Source of the DNA: Lyophyllum atratum
Taxonomy: Eukaryota; Basidiomycota; Agaricomycetes; Agaricales; Lyophyllaceae
Assembly: GCA_014905825.1 (NCBI GenBank)
Contig: JACGCN010000067.1
Coordinates: 1-64,000 of the forward strand
DNA length: 64,000 nt
Direction: 5' to 3'
Numbering within the stretch: position 1 is the first letter of the stretch; each line of letters begins with the position of its first letter. Below are positions 42,101-54,459 of this stretch, in pieces. The translations under genes were made by a program, and so were the position numbers. The notes beneath the pieces were generated by a model that was not told the DNA's origin, did no database searches, and saw only the letters and a program-made list of their open reading frames with translations.

Positions 42101-42906
42101 TCAGGCCCAAGACTTCTTACTCAGTGTCAAGGCGATACACTGCGTGAACAGCTCAGGTACACGAGTGTCCGAATCCTAACGCCATAGGCAGCGTGTCGAG
42201 TGTAGACCGCGGCGCGACGAGTGCCCAGCTATCGGGCCAAGTGTATGCCTATGTACAGGTCAACATCACCGATCAGCAACGACCATGACGATATGCGGTA
42301 AGCATACCCGGCATGGAATCCTCCCTCAGCATCCCAGATATATGTTCTTCTGTCCTTCCTCCCCGTTGTTTACACCCTTCTCCATCCTCTTCCCCCCCAA
42401 GTGAGGTCGCTAAACGTCTTCAACGAATCGAGAATCGAGATCATCTATCCTCTCCGCATTGTGAGCAGATTCGTTCTCAACGGGCTAAGTCTCGAGTTCC
42501 GTAGCAGGTAGCATGTTCCGTAACATGGACAAGATTATTGAGCTAGAGCTCCGAACGTGGAGCATCGTATCCAGTCGACGACGGCAAGGCGTGGTGGTCA
42601 TCGCCAGTGGTCACTCGGGTAAACGAACAAGGCGATTACTAAATTGGATTACATAGTGGCTGTGCTCCACCCAGATATTTCCGAATATCTTATCGCTGAT
42701 GTCACAACGCCATGACCTCCTCCTTCCGCGACCAGAAGTTCCCTGACAACTGGAGCCGCTGTTCGTCTGTAGGCGAACTTCAAGTAATCGGTTAAACGGC
42801 GAGCGATGTTCTTATATTGTCCAGACATACAACTATGCGTATTAAGAAGAGGTGTGCCAGGATATCTTCGTCATTGCACCAGTTTCTTTTCGCACTCGGA
42901 AAAGAC
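42101..42906. other. intergenic, nothing recognised
   Basis: No supported gene. It includes the 3' flank of the downstream 7-TM gene. Confidence 0.4.
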
Positions 42907-44351
42907 CTAGAATGGAGCCGTCCTAACCTCCCAGCGCCCAACGGTTGTATCATTCCTCCCCGCGGGCTCGACCTTTGCAATGTAGCCACTAGAGTTGATC
43001 AAGACCGATGAACCAACTGGATGTGTGGATCGGGATAATGCGAAAGAGAGATGACCCGGAGTCGCCGGAGAATTATCCATTATCTCTGATGTGTGGAACT
43101 GTGCTGGGGGGGCAATCGCATCTGCGATCGAGCACCGTTTGTGAACGAGAACGGCTATCATCGTAGGATACATTGCCTAAACTATGTTGTTAGATTATAA
43201 GCGGGAGGGAGGTCGAAAACGCACAGTGAACGAGATATAGATACCCAGAATGACGGAATTGGCATAATCGGTTGTTGAACTTAACGATGCATTTGGAAGG
43301 AACTCCATCACGAGGTTGATCAACTAACCGCGGAAGAAGGATGAGCGAGATCATGGATACAAATCATGAATACCCACTTGCAATCCGCAGTAGATAGCTC
43401 CTGACTCAGTGAGGAGAATCAAAACGGTCTGCGCAGGTGACGTTTTTTGACGTAAACCAAGTCTCCTAAGTCCTAACAGAAGAACTGTCGTTGGTTCAGC
43501 CAGTGATATTTTCCGAAATATGTCTCACCATAGTTTATACGCCATTAAGGAAGTGGCAAGAGCGTTTGTCGCCAAGGACGATGCCAAGAAAGCGTTGAAA
43601 AGGTTTTGCGCGATCGCCTGCCGGCCAAACTGCTCAGCAGCGAGGACATTGTCGCTCGAGGTAAGCACAAGGTGGGCGAAACCTGAAGCTAGCAATGGAT
43701 TTCAATACATCGATTGTCGGAATCATGCGGCGGTAGACTCACCACTAGTGCCGAGCAGAAGGGCGAGCGGACCCAGCATTAGCCATCGCTGGTACGGAAA
43801 AACGGCCCAGGCTCTCCACACGACGACACAGTCACTAAGGAAGGTCTGTAAGCCTATTAAGCATCAGATTCTTGGTACGCTACAAAAGCTCGTACCAGGA
43901 GCTGGGATACCCAGTTGAAAATCTCTGCGAGATGAAAAAGGCTCCGACTATTCGTGAAGAGCTTTTCAGCATCCAGTGGCACACCATCATCCAGTAATAT
44001 CCTGATTTCAAGGACGAAAAACGCCGTAAAGTCGGCCCACTGCAAAGTTGCAAGCAAGAAACTTATTATGGACGCCGCTAACATCATCCGAGAAGCACTT
44101 GTCTTCAAGCCGCGCTGTCTATGGAATCAATCAGCGAGTATTTTGCACACGATCAAGTTAGACTAACATGAACGAGGATGTGGAGTAGGCGAAGAGCGAC
44201 ACGAAACATCCTGAACGAAGCCGTTAGGACCGTTGAATAAAGAGGAAGCATATTCGGAACCATAGAGAAAAGTTATTCCAGAAAAACTGCACATATTTGC
44301 AAGAAGGACCCTGCCAACTTGGTCAAGGATCGATTGGTCTTCTGGCGTCAT
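42907..44351 (-). CDS. seven-TM membrane protein, paralogue of the 16.2 kb gene
   Basis: Eight exons on the minus strand: 44351-44261, 44210-44168, 44118-43911, 43845-43743, 43682-43529, 43465-43378, 43323-43225 and 43176-42907, 351 residues. Exons 2, 4 and 5 are 43, 103 and 154 nt, exactly as in the gene at 16202-17555, and intron phases agree. Shared motifs: NMCSFSGITFLYG against SLAGIATSTLIYG, SIISFLLATLQWADFTAFF, CVVVWRAWAVFPYQRWLML, SLATNALATSLMAYKLW, LLTESGAIYCGLQ and MYPTMIAVLVH. Here the intron after YKLW has a normal GT donor. The C-terminal tail is longer (about 90 codons, hydrophilic, Ser/Thr-rich). Function is unknown. Probably plasma membrane or endomembrane. Confidence 0.8.
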
Positions 44352-45432
44352 TATAGATGAGGTTGGTCGCGTTAAAGGTTACAAGTCCTGAGACCTATTA
44401 AATAGGCACAAATGACATCGTGAGTAACTTCGGGCGTATCCAGAGACTCAGATCACACACTGAGCAGCGTCTGATGAGATGAGAGCACACAGCCTTCGAA
44501 CACGAGATGGCGGAGCCCAATGATAGACCCACATACGATGTACTGAATAGATGTTCGCTCGTCGTCGACAAGCGAATCATTCAAGGATCGACTTGGGATC
44601 GACTAGTTCTAGAATAGCCTTGATTAAATCGGCCATATCGAGCGGCATCCGAGTCGTTACTGAGTTACGCTTGATGTTACATATGTCGCGTGAAGGCGGT
44701 GCGGATGATCAACAGTCAGCCACTGGACGCCTCCATGGATGTACTGAGTCTAATTTTCGTTCATGTGTTCATGTCTAAGCCTTTGGCTTTTGACAATGGG
44801 GATTACGTGGGTGGGCTCACCGGAGAATATCGCTTCATTGGAGGAAAAGATAGCATGCACAACTGGTAAATATAAGTGATGATATTTCTTTGAAAGCTTT
44901 TCAGGCTGATGACGGACTGAGGAACCAAGGAAGAAAGAGACAGCAGAGAAAAAAATTGGGCTGATACTCGATTTGCTTTGCTGTTTGCCAACTGGCACGT
45001 TTTCCGGGGCGGGCCGTGTTTGCTTGGCATTGCCAGCGATCAGATAAGATAGTTGTTCATTTAGACAGGCACCAACCACGAGTTTTTTCCCATGGGCCAT
45101 CGTGATTGAACTCAAGACTTGACTCGGACAATGGACATACTCAAAATCCCCGTCTCTATGCAACGAACTCAGAATCCTTCCGTTTAGTATTGTCTAAAAC
45201 TCGCTGCGTCTCTCTGAGTATTAGCGGTATCGGCGGGCTGCTTTATATATTCTCTGCCTACACGCGATCGAGTCACTGCCTTGTCGGATTGTCCTACATC
45301 GAGGAGACAAAGAGCGTTGGGTGAAAGGACTTCGATGGCCACCGACCACTGTTCATTCGGGCGGGGGAGATTAGGCTATCAATATCCATTGTTCCGCAGC
45401 AAATGGGGAATCTGGGCAACGAGGTGATATAA
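44352..45432. other. intergenic, nothing recognised
   Basis: A minus-strand open frame at 44750-45163 has no motif and no start context and was not accepted. The promoter of the F-box gene at 45433 should be at the right end. TATATATTC near 45243 is a possible TATA element. Confidence 0.4.
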
Positions 45433-47444
45433 ATGGGTGCCACATTCACGCGTGTCTTCCGAAGAGCTTCCCCGTCATTCTTTCGAAAGCGCGTCATGGT
45501 CGAGGTCAAGGTACGCCCATCCAACTCATTCGCTTCGCCAACTGACCTTACTTCAATCAGTGTTGGGGCTTACGTTCACGACGTACGTCGATGCCCTTGG
45601 AAAATGCCAAGTCGCGTCTTGCTCTGTCAGGCAGATTTATCAAACCAATTCACCAGCCTGCTTCTATTGATTCGCTTCCTAATGAAGTGCTGTCAATTAT
45701 ATTATGCTTCACCTTGAAGGGAGTGTATCTTCCTAACGTCGCTCGCAACGAGGCTCCGTTGTCCTTAACCATGGTATGCTCCTCATGGCGGGCAATCGCG
45801 TATTCCCTGCCCTCGCTTTGGGCTTCGATCAACGTCGATCTTCCGAACACGCTTCGAACAACCGGTTTTGCTCCTGCCTGGCTTGCACGCTCCAGAACAA
45901 CGAAGCATCGTGCGCTGGGATTCAGATTTCTAAACCAGCCATTAGATTACGGGCAAAACGTTCTTCGCACCTGTCTTTTCCCATACGTCAACACACTCGT
46001 GCATCTACGTCTTTCCATGTCATACGAACAGTACGCCTACTTTTCGAGAAATTTGGACAACAACACCTTCCGTGAGCTCCAAGCTATCAATTTCGTGGTT
46101 AATGGAGAACCGATCGAGGGCCCCGACGATCCCTTTACATACAGCATCGATTTCTCCAACTCTCGCTACCTCCAAGATGTTCACATCGAAATCTGCGGCT
46201 CCTTCGAATTCCTCTCTCGATCCTGCATTATGGGAATCGGCTGGTATCGACTCACTGATCTCATACTCATGGAAGAAGCACTTCATCCCCTGGCCGCTCT
46301 CGATATATTGGTGGAATGCCTCTACCTCCAACGGTGCCAGCTACTTCTACACGGATTCCAGCCTGGTGAGCCGCCGCTGCCCGACTCGGAGTTGATCACT
46401 ATGTACGATCTCGTCTCCTGGGAGGTCAAATACACAGGCATAAAGGATCTGACAACTCGCGGTCATATCTTAACCACCTTGTCCGAGTTTTTCAAGATAT
46501 TCAATCTCCCATCCATCGAGACACTCAGCATCGAATCACTGGATGAAGGGGGTGCTTACGACCCTGATCTCCTTCGCGCCCTTGCCGCCGCCGCAAGGTA
46601 CTCTACGTCTCCCGAAACCAACTCTTTCATTCTACAGAACTTCACTCTGAAGAATATACGTCTCGGACGTATGAATCATCTTGTTCCGTTTCTGAGGATG
46701 ACACCAGAACTAAGGAACCTCACATTGGAGGCTCCTCCTGGAACGCCCGACACCTTCCTCAATTTATTCCTGGATTTCACCTATAGGAAGGGTATGTCGA
46801 AGGAGTCTCCATGGCCGACGTGGTTGCCCTTTCTAGAACGGTTAAATATCGTGGACAACGCGAGATATTCCGCAGAAGGACAAGCTCACGCATCCTGGGT
46901 TGTCGAATTTCTCAAGTCACGGCGTTGGGGCGAGAATTGGTCTGGACGTGAAGTAGGCGATGGGGTTTCGGACCGAACGTCGAACAAGAAGCTGGTCCGC
47001 ATCAGAAATAATCCATACTCAAAGAAAATGCGTTTGTCGAAACTGAAGTCTTTCTCGATCGAATGGCGCGATCCCGACGGGCAAGTGCAACTGCCCAGCG
47101 TACTTCTGCGCCGTGCGTTTAGGAAGCTCGTGAAAGGGGGCTTGGAGGTACGATGCCCCGATCTCCTCGAAGCCATGCCAAGCTCAAAGGAACGGCGCGA
47201 AGAGAAAAGACTGCGCAGGCAAAGAGCAAAAGGGAAAGAGAAGGATGTCCTAGGCAGACGCCCACTCGCCTCGTATGCAGCGGCCTTAGCAGAATCTTTC
47301 TCACGCCCGTCGGGCGAAGTGACTAGCGATGAAGATCCTCATGGAGTAGGGTTTGAGCTCGCTCGTGTCAGTGGCGAGGGGAACCTGGAACGTCCAAGCG
47401 TGTGCTGTGCGGCTCATCACCATGTTCGGAGTGAGATTGCGTGA
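45433..47444 (+). CDS. F-box/LRR-like protein
   Basis: Two exons, 45433-45510 and 45561-47444 (50-nt intron), 653 residues. The short first exon is basic and keeps frame. An alternative start is the ATG at 45591. The F-box is IDSLPNEVLSIILCF to about SSWRAIAYSLPSLWASI (residues about 58-105). The body has irregular leucine-rich repeats (LVHLRLSMSYEQ, LTDLILMEEAL, ELRNLTLEAPPGT, FLERLNIVDN, LSKLKSFSIEW) and a basic, Lys/Arg-rich end (KERREEKRLRRQRAKGKEK). The role is substrate recognition in an SCF ubiquitin ligase, with unknown target. F-box genes of this type are greatly expanded in mushrooms. Confidence 0.85.
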
Positions 47445-49009
47445 TACCCGGATATTGTAAACTGTATTGCCCTCTGATACTACGAGTTCGATAGCACATG
47501 TATCGATTGATATAAAAGGTCGCCTATATGCGGGAGGTACATGCTGTCAGCCTCCATGTGTGGTCCGAGTTCAGGCGGCCGATGTTGAGCGGGTGCGGAC
47601 GTACGGAGGAACAGCGTTTTCAACCAGGGCCGGTACGTCTTACCCTTCACCTCCTCCCACAAGCACCTCCACGACTACCCGGAGCTTATCAAACGCCTGG
47701 CGTATCTTCCCAGCCGCATTGATAACATCCTGCTGAGGCTGGGATCGCTGCTCGTGGCAGACAATTTTTTGATCTACCGGCTCACTGTTCAGTGCTGTTC
47801 AGTGATATGACATGTCTCGTATTCGAGATTCGGTCGCCTTGGTTTCTGAATTGGTTTCGAGATTCATTGAATACATACAGTATTCCCACCGCTCCGGAGC
47901 ACGTCAAATATTGACCTGAAGTGGTGGGGAGTTAAGAGTTTCTTGATCGTTATGTTCCCACACACCAGGTCCGAGTTATGATAATGAAGTCGTGTCAAGA
48001 GCATAACCAAGGGGTGGTCGCGGTGCCTTCGCTGGCTGTAGATGGATGACGATGGATGGAGATGGCGGCCTATGGCGGCAAAGTCACCCAGCGGGGATCA
48101 TTATGTGAGATTATGTGGCAGTGCAGAATCCGGATTAGTCAGACTCATTTCCGCTATTCTACCGTTCTCATCATCGCGCCAACATCGCGCCCTATAGGTT
48201 CAACGCTCGTGAAGCTCTCGAGTCGTCTTTAATCTGCGCAGTCGCATCTGCATACTTTCTTGTATGCTTGAATTTCAGAATACTTATCCTTGGCCTCCTC
48301 ACAGGTTTCCTTGACGACGTATGAGCAGGCCTAGGGCAATGGAGGAGAATAGATGACTCGAGGACGTCGATAGCTGCCGTGGCGCAATCAGCGAGATATT
48401 TATGTTTTTAAATAGTAAGTTAATCAGCCTCTCTCTGGAGTCCATCTGTCCTGAACTCATAATGGTAGATGGTCTCGTCTGCTAAGTCGAAGCCTACATC
48501 TGTGTGAGTGATGACGATCTCTCGTCGTAACACTGTACTGAGCCAACCACACGCCATCCGCACGTCTAAGTACCTTGGCTGAGTAAACTAGGCATGGAAG
48601 TACGAAAGAATTCTTTCAAATTTAGTCCACGGCGGACGCAAAAAGATGGGGTCTGTGGGATTTGAAGATTGAACCCACGACCTAATGCACATTACAAGGA
48701 GCCTGTATCCTGTCCCAAGATCCTGACCGTTTTGAGCTTCCAAGAGCTGCCCTAGTGATTCCCTTAGCCCTGATCGTTGGCCATGGACGCCTTGAACACT
48801 GTCTGGACCGTTATGAGGACAATGGGAGGGTGCTGCGCGCATCATACCACCAGAAACTGGCCACAAAGGCTTATTTTGGAAATTTGATCATGCCACCTCG
48901 ATGGACCATCCCCCATTGTTCGCTGGGATCACTCCGCGCACGTTGGACGACCTATTAAAACAAAGCGACACTGCTACCCATCCCACACCCAATTCGTCAG
49001 TCTACAACC
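47445..49009. other. gene-free interval
   Basis: No protein gene was recognised. 47800-48300 is unremarkable. A weak tRNA-Thr-like relic is described separately at 48650-48720. TATTAAAA at 48953 may serve the gene starting at 49010. Confidence 0.4.
48650..48720 (-). pseudogene. possible tRNA-Thr-like relic
   Basis: On the minus strand the loop-like CTTGTAA (anticodon TGT) is followed by TCGTGGGTTCAATC, resembling the T-arm of tRNA-Thr. The closing stem CCCAC is present but the loop is 14 nt rather than 7. No acceptor stem or proper D-arm can be drawn. At best a decayed tRNA or a tRNA-derived SINE head. Confidence 0.2.
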
Positions 49010-50250
49010 ATGGTACGTCATCATCAAAGCTAGGACGCTGAACGATTTCGCTAACTACTCCAAAGTCGGGATCTCCAACTCTTTCGCGCTTCCTATCGTA
49101 TACTCGCATTCTTCCCATAACACTTCGTAGCAAAATCCTTGCCGAGTTCGCTTCTCCTCGTGTGCGACGCGATGAAGGTGCCTCGCCTAAAAGCGAAGAA
49201 CCTGCAGGACTATACCTAGCCCTCTTTTTCTCACTGCTCATGTACAACGCCTGCCACGCAGGCGCGCAGGGCGTGGCTGATTTCCGGAATATCTCTATCT
49301 CACCGTTCGTCAAGAGTGAATCACTGGTTCGGTATTCTCCAAGTCGGCACACTCCACGGGCAGCCCCTCCATACTGCGTAACACGCACCTTCGACTTCTC
49401 TTACACTCTCTTCCTTGCCACTTCGTTGCGGCCCAGCATCGTTTGGAACAATGTTTCCGACCTCACCATCCTTGATCCCAGTTTAACGCCCCTCATGGTT
49501 TACACGATGCTCTCCCAATGCCCAAACCTTGAACACCTCAGCACGGAGGTACAGGATTGCACTGCTTCTTCTGCCCCTGCCCTCAAGACGCGACGCCTCC
49601 TTACGCTCCTTCACCTCAGCAGCTTGAGCGTAATTTTCGCCAGCGCCTGCGTCGCGCGCGCGAGACGGTTAAGTTCAAAAAACATCACCAAAACCATCAG
49701 CCACCTGTTCGACCGGCTCGTCATGCCCGCCCTCAAGAGCCTCGACATTCAAGCTTCTGTATTGGCAATAGATTACCAACTTCCCACCAAGTTACAGCAG
49801 TCCATCCCGTCCCTCGAACATCTCTCACTATCCCGTATTCTGTTCAGCCCCGACGACTTATACGACCTTCTATCGATGGCCCGCTCCCTTATCTCCCTGA
49901 GACTCGCTGCGGGGTCGGGACAGCTTCATGCGTACGCCGACACCCTTCTCTACCTCCCGTATCATCCACTCGAAAAGGAAAATATCCTTCCGAACCTGCG
50001 ATCACTCGCCGTCGATGACAATTTCATATCGTCGCCAGAGGCCGTCGAGGACTGGGACTTTGGTGTTCTCCGCACCATCAAGTCCAGGTTTTGGCGGAAT
50101 CGAATCTATCCTCATGACCAGCCGGGGCTCGCTCGCTTAACTGACGTCGTGATTCAGTGGAACCGGGAGGGGGATCGCGTGGTGGCGAAGCACTTCAGAC
50201 TTCTCCAGCGTTCCGGGCTAGATGCGCAGTATTGTGTGGGGTATGATTAG
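49010..50250 (+). CDS. leucine-rich protein, F-box family without obvious F-box
   Basis: Model: exon 1 is only the start codon (49010-49012), followed by a 53-nt GT-AG intron with a CTAAC branch, then 49066-50250, 395 residues. Without the tiny exon the frame has no ATG near the start of the open region. Leucine-rich segments appear from about residue 150 (VSDLTILDPSLTPLMVY, CPNLEHLSTEVQD, LVMPALKSLDIQAS, IPSLEHLSLSRILF, MARSLISLRLAAGSG, LPNLRSLAVDDNF), as in the C-terminal part of basidiomycete F-box proteins. The first 100 residues show no convincing F-box, so this may be a truncated or diverged member. Function is unknown. Confidence 0.65.
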
Positions 50251-50698
50251 GCTTTATGTGATGACCTCATCATTCGGTTGCGTGGGTTGTTATATCACTT
50301 CTATCGAGGTAGCCTATTGTAGCGTGATCTTGGCTTGTACTATTGAGTTTTGGCATCTTATTTCACCGTCGTACCCAGAATTCGGGACGTTCTGCAGTTC
50401 TGCGATGCAGCTGTGATCATTTTCCAGGCAACGTACCGACCTATCTATGTCTTTTGAAGGGAGGCTACATAACCTCCTGGAATGTGGCGGTCTTGCCTTG
50501 GTGGAAGTAAGAACATCGAATTACATCTTTACATTAGACATTACAAGAAAGTGTGCAACCATGGTATGATAAATAAAGCGCTGCAAAATTTCCAAAGACT
50601 ATACCAAAGTGATTGAATAAGTTCGTGATAGCGACGTTCAATGAATCCACATGACGCGCAGCAGACCTTTGCCAAACGGACAACGCCTCGAGCTCAGA
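50251..50698. other. short intergenic interval between convergent genes
   Basis: Holds the 3' ends of the LRR gene (plus) and the 7-TM gene (minus). Nothing else was recognised. Confidence 0.4.
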
Positions 50699-52262
50699 TT
50701 ATACCCAGGTCGATTTGCGAAAGTCCTCATCTTTCTTCGCCTTCTTCCCGATCAAACTCGGCAAAGCGAACTTCGCCGTCAAGAGCGGCGTCATGGACTC
50801 CATGCTGCCCTCCCGAACGAGGGTCTGGGCGACCTGCGGAGGGGACGGTGGTGGAGGGGGAAACGTCGTGTACGGGTTCTGGGGTAGATTCGTTGATATC
50901 GCTGAAGCGAGTTTACTCGCCGGTGGGACAGGGAGCGCCCTTGGAGATGACCGTGGCGACGGTGAAGCGGACGAATAGGAAAGCGGTGTCGATGGGGTAT
51001 ATGGACTGAGGGTATGATCAGGTTCCAAAGGCTGGGTCTTAGGGGCGATCGCAGGTGATGCTGTTCCTTGAACATAGGCCACTTTGTCTGTTCCATTATA
51101 GGGCTTGAATTGGGCGGAAACCTTCATTGTGCCGTGCTGCGATATATGGGGTTCGGACACTGTCCTAGATGTGGTCGATGAACCCGGACGTGAAAGACGT
51201 AGAGTGAGGAAGACGCGTGCTCCCATCGTCGCCGTGACCATCGTGGAGAACGGGAGGACTACCTGTTTCGCAAGCTGATAATCCGGCGGCAGTAGCTGCA
51301 TAATCAAAAACGTCACACTGGCCGCAGTCGAGATCGCGACATGAGAAAGCGAGTCGCGATAGGCCATGTACACGACCTTGGACTGCTGATCGCGCTGATC
51401 TGTGAACTTTAGGATCATAAGGACAAGGATGAGGGCATTGAAGAGACAGGATGCGGCGTAGCCCAACGATGCCCATGCAACGAAGGGTAGCAACTGGCAG
51501 TTGGACCCAAAAGGAGTGGGCGGGCTATCTGTCGCGCGATACTGAGATACAACCGCTATCTACGGAGAAAACATGAGTGTTCGGAGGGAGTGGACAGGAA
51601 TATTCGGGGCTCACCCATGATACGACCATCAGGAGATACACACCCGAAACCAGACACGGAATGACTTTGTTCCCCGCCCCCCATAAGTCCATCACACGAT
51701 ACCCAAAAGCCATTCCTGACGTGGCAACCGCGATGACAGCGGCGCCTTGGCTGATCGACAGGCCGGCCTGGCAATGACTGCTCTGAAAACTCGAAATACA
51801 CATCGATGCGAGAGTGGAGACGACCCCGGCACATCGAAGAGTCATGAAACTATCGATGATGAGTATGAAATTGGCTTTATAGAGAGACAAGCCTGGGTTG
51901 ACGTACGAGTAGGGGGCAAACGTACTCCATTCCGACTTCTTCGCAGTCAGATAGAACTTATACTCATCCGGAAGCAGGTAGACACTAGACCGCGTGTCAG
52001 TCGACCGTGAAACATGGAACACAGGACGGATCAAGGCTCACTAATCCCATACTATGATGCCGAATGCCACAGCGGCCGTGATGGAAATAGTAACTGAAGG
52101 GCAGACACGATCAGTACTATGATCCTCAGTAAGCAATTTACGCGGGGTGGACCGACCAAGCGAAGACTGCAATGCGAAGAACTGTTCCAGCGTAAAGCCC
52201 GGTGGAAGTGGGATTAAGGCAACCGTCGGTCCAACTTGGGGCAACTCGGGAGGGGTCGACAT
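50699..52262 (-). CDS. seven-TM protein with long Ser/Pro-rich tail
   Basis: Four exons on the minus strand: 52262-52142, 52093-52042, 51984-51615 and 51559-50699, 467 residues. The 48-nt first intron has a strong TACTGAT branch. The N-terminus is a Pro-rich outside region (LPPGFTLEQFFALQSSLG), followed by helices SITAAVAFGIIVWDYVYLL, LYKANFILIIDSF, QGAAVIAVATSGMAFGYRVMD, VIPCLVSGVYLLMVVSW, FVAWASLGYAASCLFNALIL, VAISTAASVTFLIMQLL and VVLPFSTMVTATMGARVFL. The remaining 170 residues are Ser/Pro/Thr-rich and presumably cytosolic. The layout (seven helices, phosphorylatable tail) is receptor-like, but no known receptor motif is seen. Function is unknown. Confidence 0.75.
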
Positions 52263-53928
52263 TCGGGTCACGACGCGTGCGCGGGTATGGCGATGAGTAG
52301 GATCACGAGAACGAAAACGCAAACGTGCGTCGGGGAACGAAAATGAAGGAGAGGACAGGCACGCGAAGGACAGGGATTTAGCAGGATAGACAGACCCAAG
52401 AGGATTCGCTACCGTCACCCGAGGTGAGGAAAGCGCAAGAAAACTAACAGCGAACGAAAAGGCGAGGAGGTAGGTTGAAGAAGAGAGGGGAGAAGAAGGC
52501 GCATCACCGATTGATGGATGTGCATAAAAGTACCCAGCAACAGATGTCGATGAAGACTCATCATCATGCGCATCACGCGTCACTGTCAACATCGAGCACT
52601 GGCATGTGCTCTCATGTGCTGTTGCCCCATAATGCGGTGTTGACAGGCATCATCGAATGTGAAATACATCGCACCGATCGAAGGGTACTCTGCGGATGCA
52701 TTTCCAGATTGACGAACGTAATGTGTAATGTGCGCAAGGCCTTGAGATGAAGTGGATAGCTCATCCATTCCGTAGCTCATAGCCTGACATCTAAGTGAGA
52801 CTCAACAGATGAATAGGATTTCTGCGGGAAGCCTCGTACCAAGTGTATGCCCTTCGAGTCTCGAGTCTCATAAGTGCACCGTCACCATCCCCAGGTCAGT
52901 GGACGTCCAACCGTGTCGCCATGACAGGAAGCACATTATTGCTGTATCATCTTGACAGATGGCAGGACGCCAATCTCTAGCGTTTAGATGGTGGAATGAC
53001 TCGAAGCTACGCGATTGCCATCAAGAATAGCATCAAGTTCCGTGGATTCAGCGCAAATGGGCAAATTGATGGTGGCTGTGCATTGATCACATGACGATGG
53101 AATTTGCTCGCAAGTCCGAAGTCGCGTCGGCTGACGCGAACTGTTCACGCCTGAAACTTTTCTGCTTTGGCTTCTCCGGACTCTAGGCATCAGGTGAACC
53201 GCCATTACACACTATTACACACCACCTTAAAGGTCCCTTTTTGATGATACCAGCCAGTACTTCGTATCGTGGTTTTCAACAAGTTGAATGGATGATCAAC
53301 GGTTTCTATTATTCCAATCCTGACTACTCCTCAATAAGACCAGACGCATCTCATCACTATGACGAGAATATAGGGTCACATCATACAAGTAGCTCCCAAA
53401 CTCTTGAATAATATGAACGCAGGCCTTGTCAGATCCATGAGGGTCCGAGCACGCCTCTCCCCTCGAGGGCTTGACCACGATCTGCCATTGTACCTGCGAT
53501 ATAGCGAAGCCCACGGTCTGTCCGCACTATCCTTCTTGCGCTGGTCTGGACGAGATATCGTTGGCCCTTCAATGGATCGCTCTGCTATATTGTTTTAGGT
53601 TGAAAATCAAAGACAACAAACACGCGCGTCGCTGATCACATCCTCTTTTGGATTCTGCTTCTGCCTGCCGACATGCGCGAGGATGAAGACAAGGACACGG
53701 GCTGTATAGCGGCGTTCACGGGTGTCACTGATTCTGTAGCATTAGACGCTACTTTCCTTATGTGGAATCCCGTGGCCACTCACGCTTTGACCTGGGCCAC
53801 GTCAAGTTCATCATGGCCACACCGCTTTAGCCCTCCATCCAGAAATATATAAACGACCCTCGACGCTCCCCATCATCTCATCTGCTCCTCTTCCCCCGGT
53901 TTTACACCAAGAAATCGCTCTATCCACC
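52263..53928. other. intergenic, promoter regions of divergent genes
   Basis: No gene was recognised between the 7-TM gene (minus) and the small gene (plus). An in-frame minus-strand stretch upstream of 52262 up to 52592 is probably 5' leader. ATATATAAACGACC at about 53847-53860 is a good TATA box for the gene at 53929. Confidence 0.5.
53848..53855 (+). promoter_or_regulatory. TATA box of the small gene at 53929
   Basis: TATATAAA about 75-80 bp upstream of the start codon, followed by a C/T-rich leader (CATCTGCTCCTCTTCCCCC). Confidence 0.5.
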
Positions 53929-54459
53929 ATGTCCCCATCTACGATGACTGAAGCCCAACTCAGTGCGTTCTTTCAGCAAGGCTCGCCGACCGGATTTTTT
54001 GGTACAACCGAGGAAGTGAATGAGCTCCAGTGTGTACACGTCCTTCATTACTCATTTCCACTACTCACGCAAATTGACAAGCTCAACCCACATCGACGCC
54101 ACAACCGACATCGACGCCTACTTCGCAGATCTTCGGTGCGTGGCTATGCCTCCTACTCCCTCTACTCGCTTATAAAATTACCTCATTTCAGTCTCCAAAC
54201 CCAAACCCAAACCACCGCGCGGGACAGCGACCCCGTCCCAGCGCATCTCGAGTCGATGGTGCCACCCGACATGACCCCGGCCGAATTTGTGGCGTTCTGC
54301 GGGTACGACCCTTCTGGGTTCAAGAGCTTGAGCCAGGGGAACTCTCGAAATGGCAATATCTGGTGTTGCGTCTTCGAAGAAATTAACGGGAGGTTACAGG
54401 CTTCCGTCGCTGCTGGTCGTGCCGTCCTCGCGGAGATTTCTCGGGGCACTGCTCGCTGA
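53929..54459 (+). CDS. small protein of unknown function
   Basis: Three exons, 53929-54029, 54082-54135 and 54192-54459, 140 residues. Introns are 52 and 56 nt and together 108 nt, so the frame also stays open if both are kept (176 residues). The protein starts SPSTMTEAQLSAFFQQGSP, has an acidic stretch (IDATTDIDAYFADL), a TQTQTQTT run, and a C-terminal helical part (PDMTPAEFVAFCGYD, CCVFEEINGRLQASVAAGRA). No signal peptide or membrane segment was found and I recognise no family. A strong TATA box and pyrimidine-rich leader suggest it is well expressed. Confidence 0.55.
   Translation: MSPSTMTEAQLSAFFQQGSPTGFFGTTEEVNELQCVHVLHYSFPLLTQIDKLNPHRRHNRHRRLLRRSSVRGYASYSLYSLIKLPHFSLQTQTQTTARDSDPVPAHLESMVPPDMTPAEFVAFCGYDPSGFKSLSQGNSRNGNIWCCVFEEINGRLQASVAAGRAVLAEISRGTAR

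Noticed and set aside
44750..45163. 137-codon minus-strand frame
   Set aside because: No recognisable domain and no promoter or splice context.
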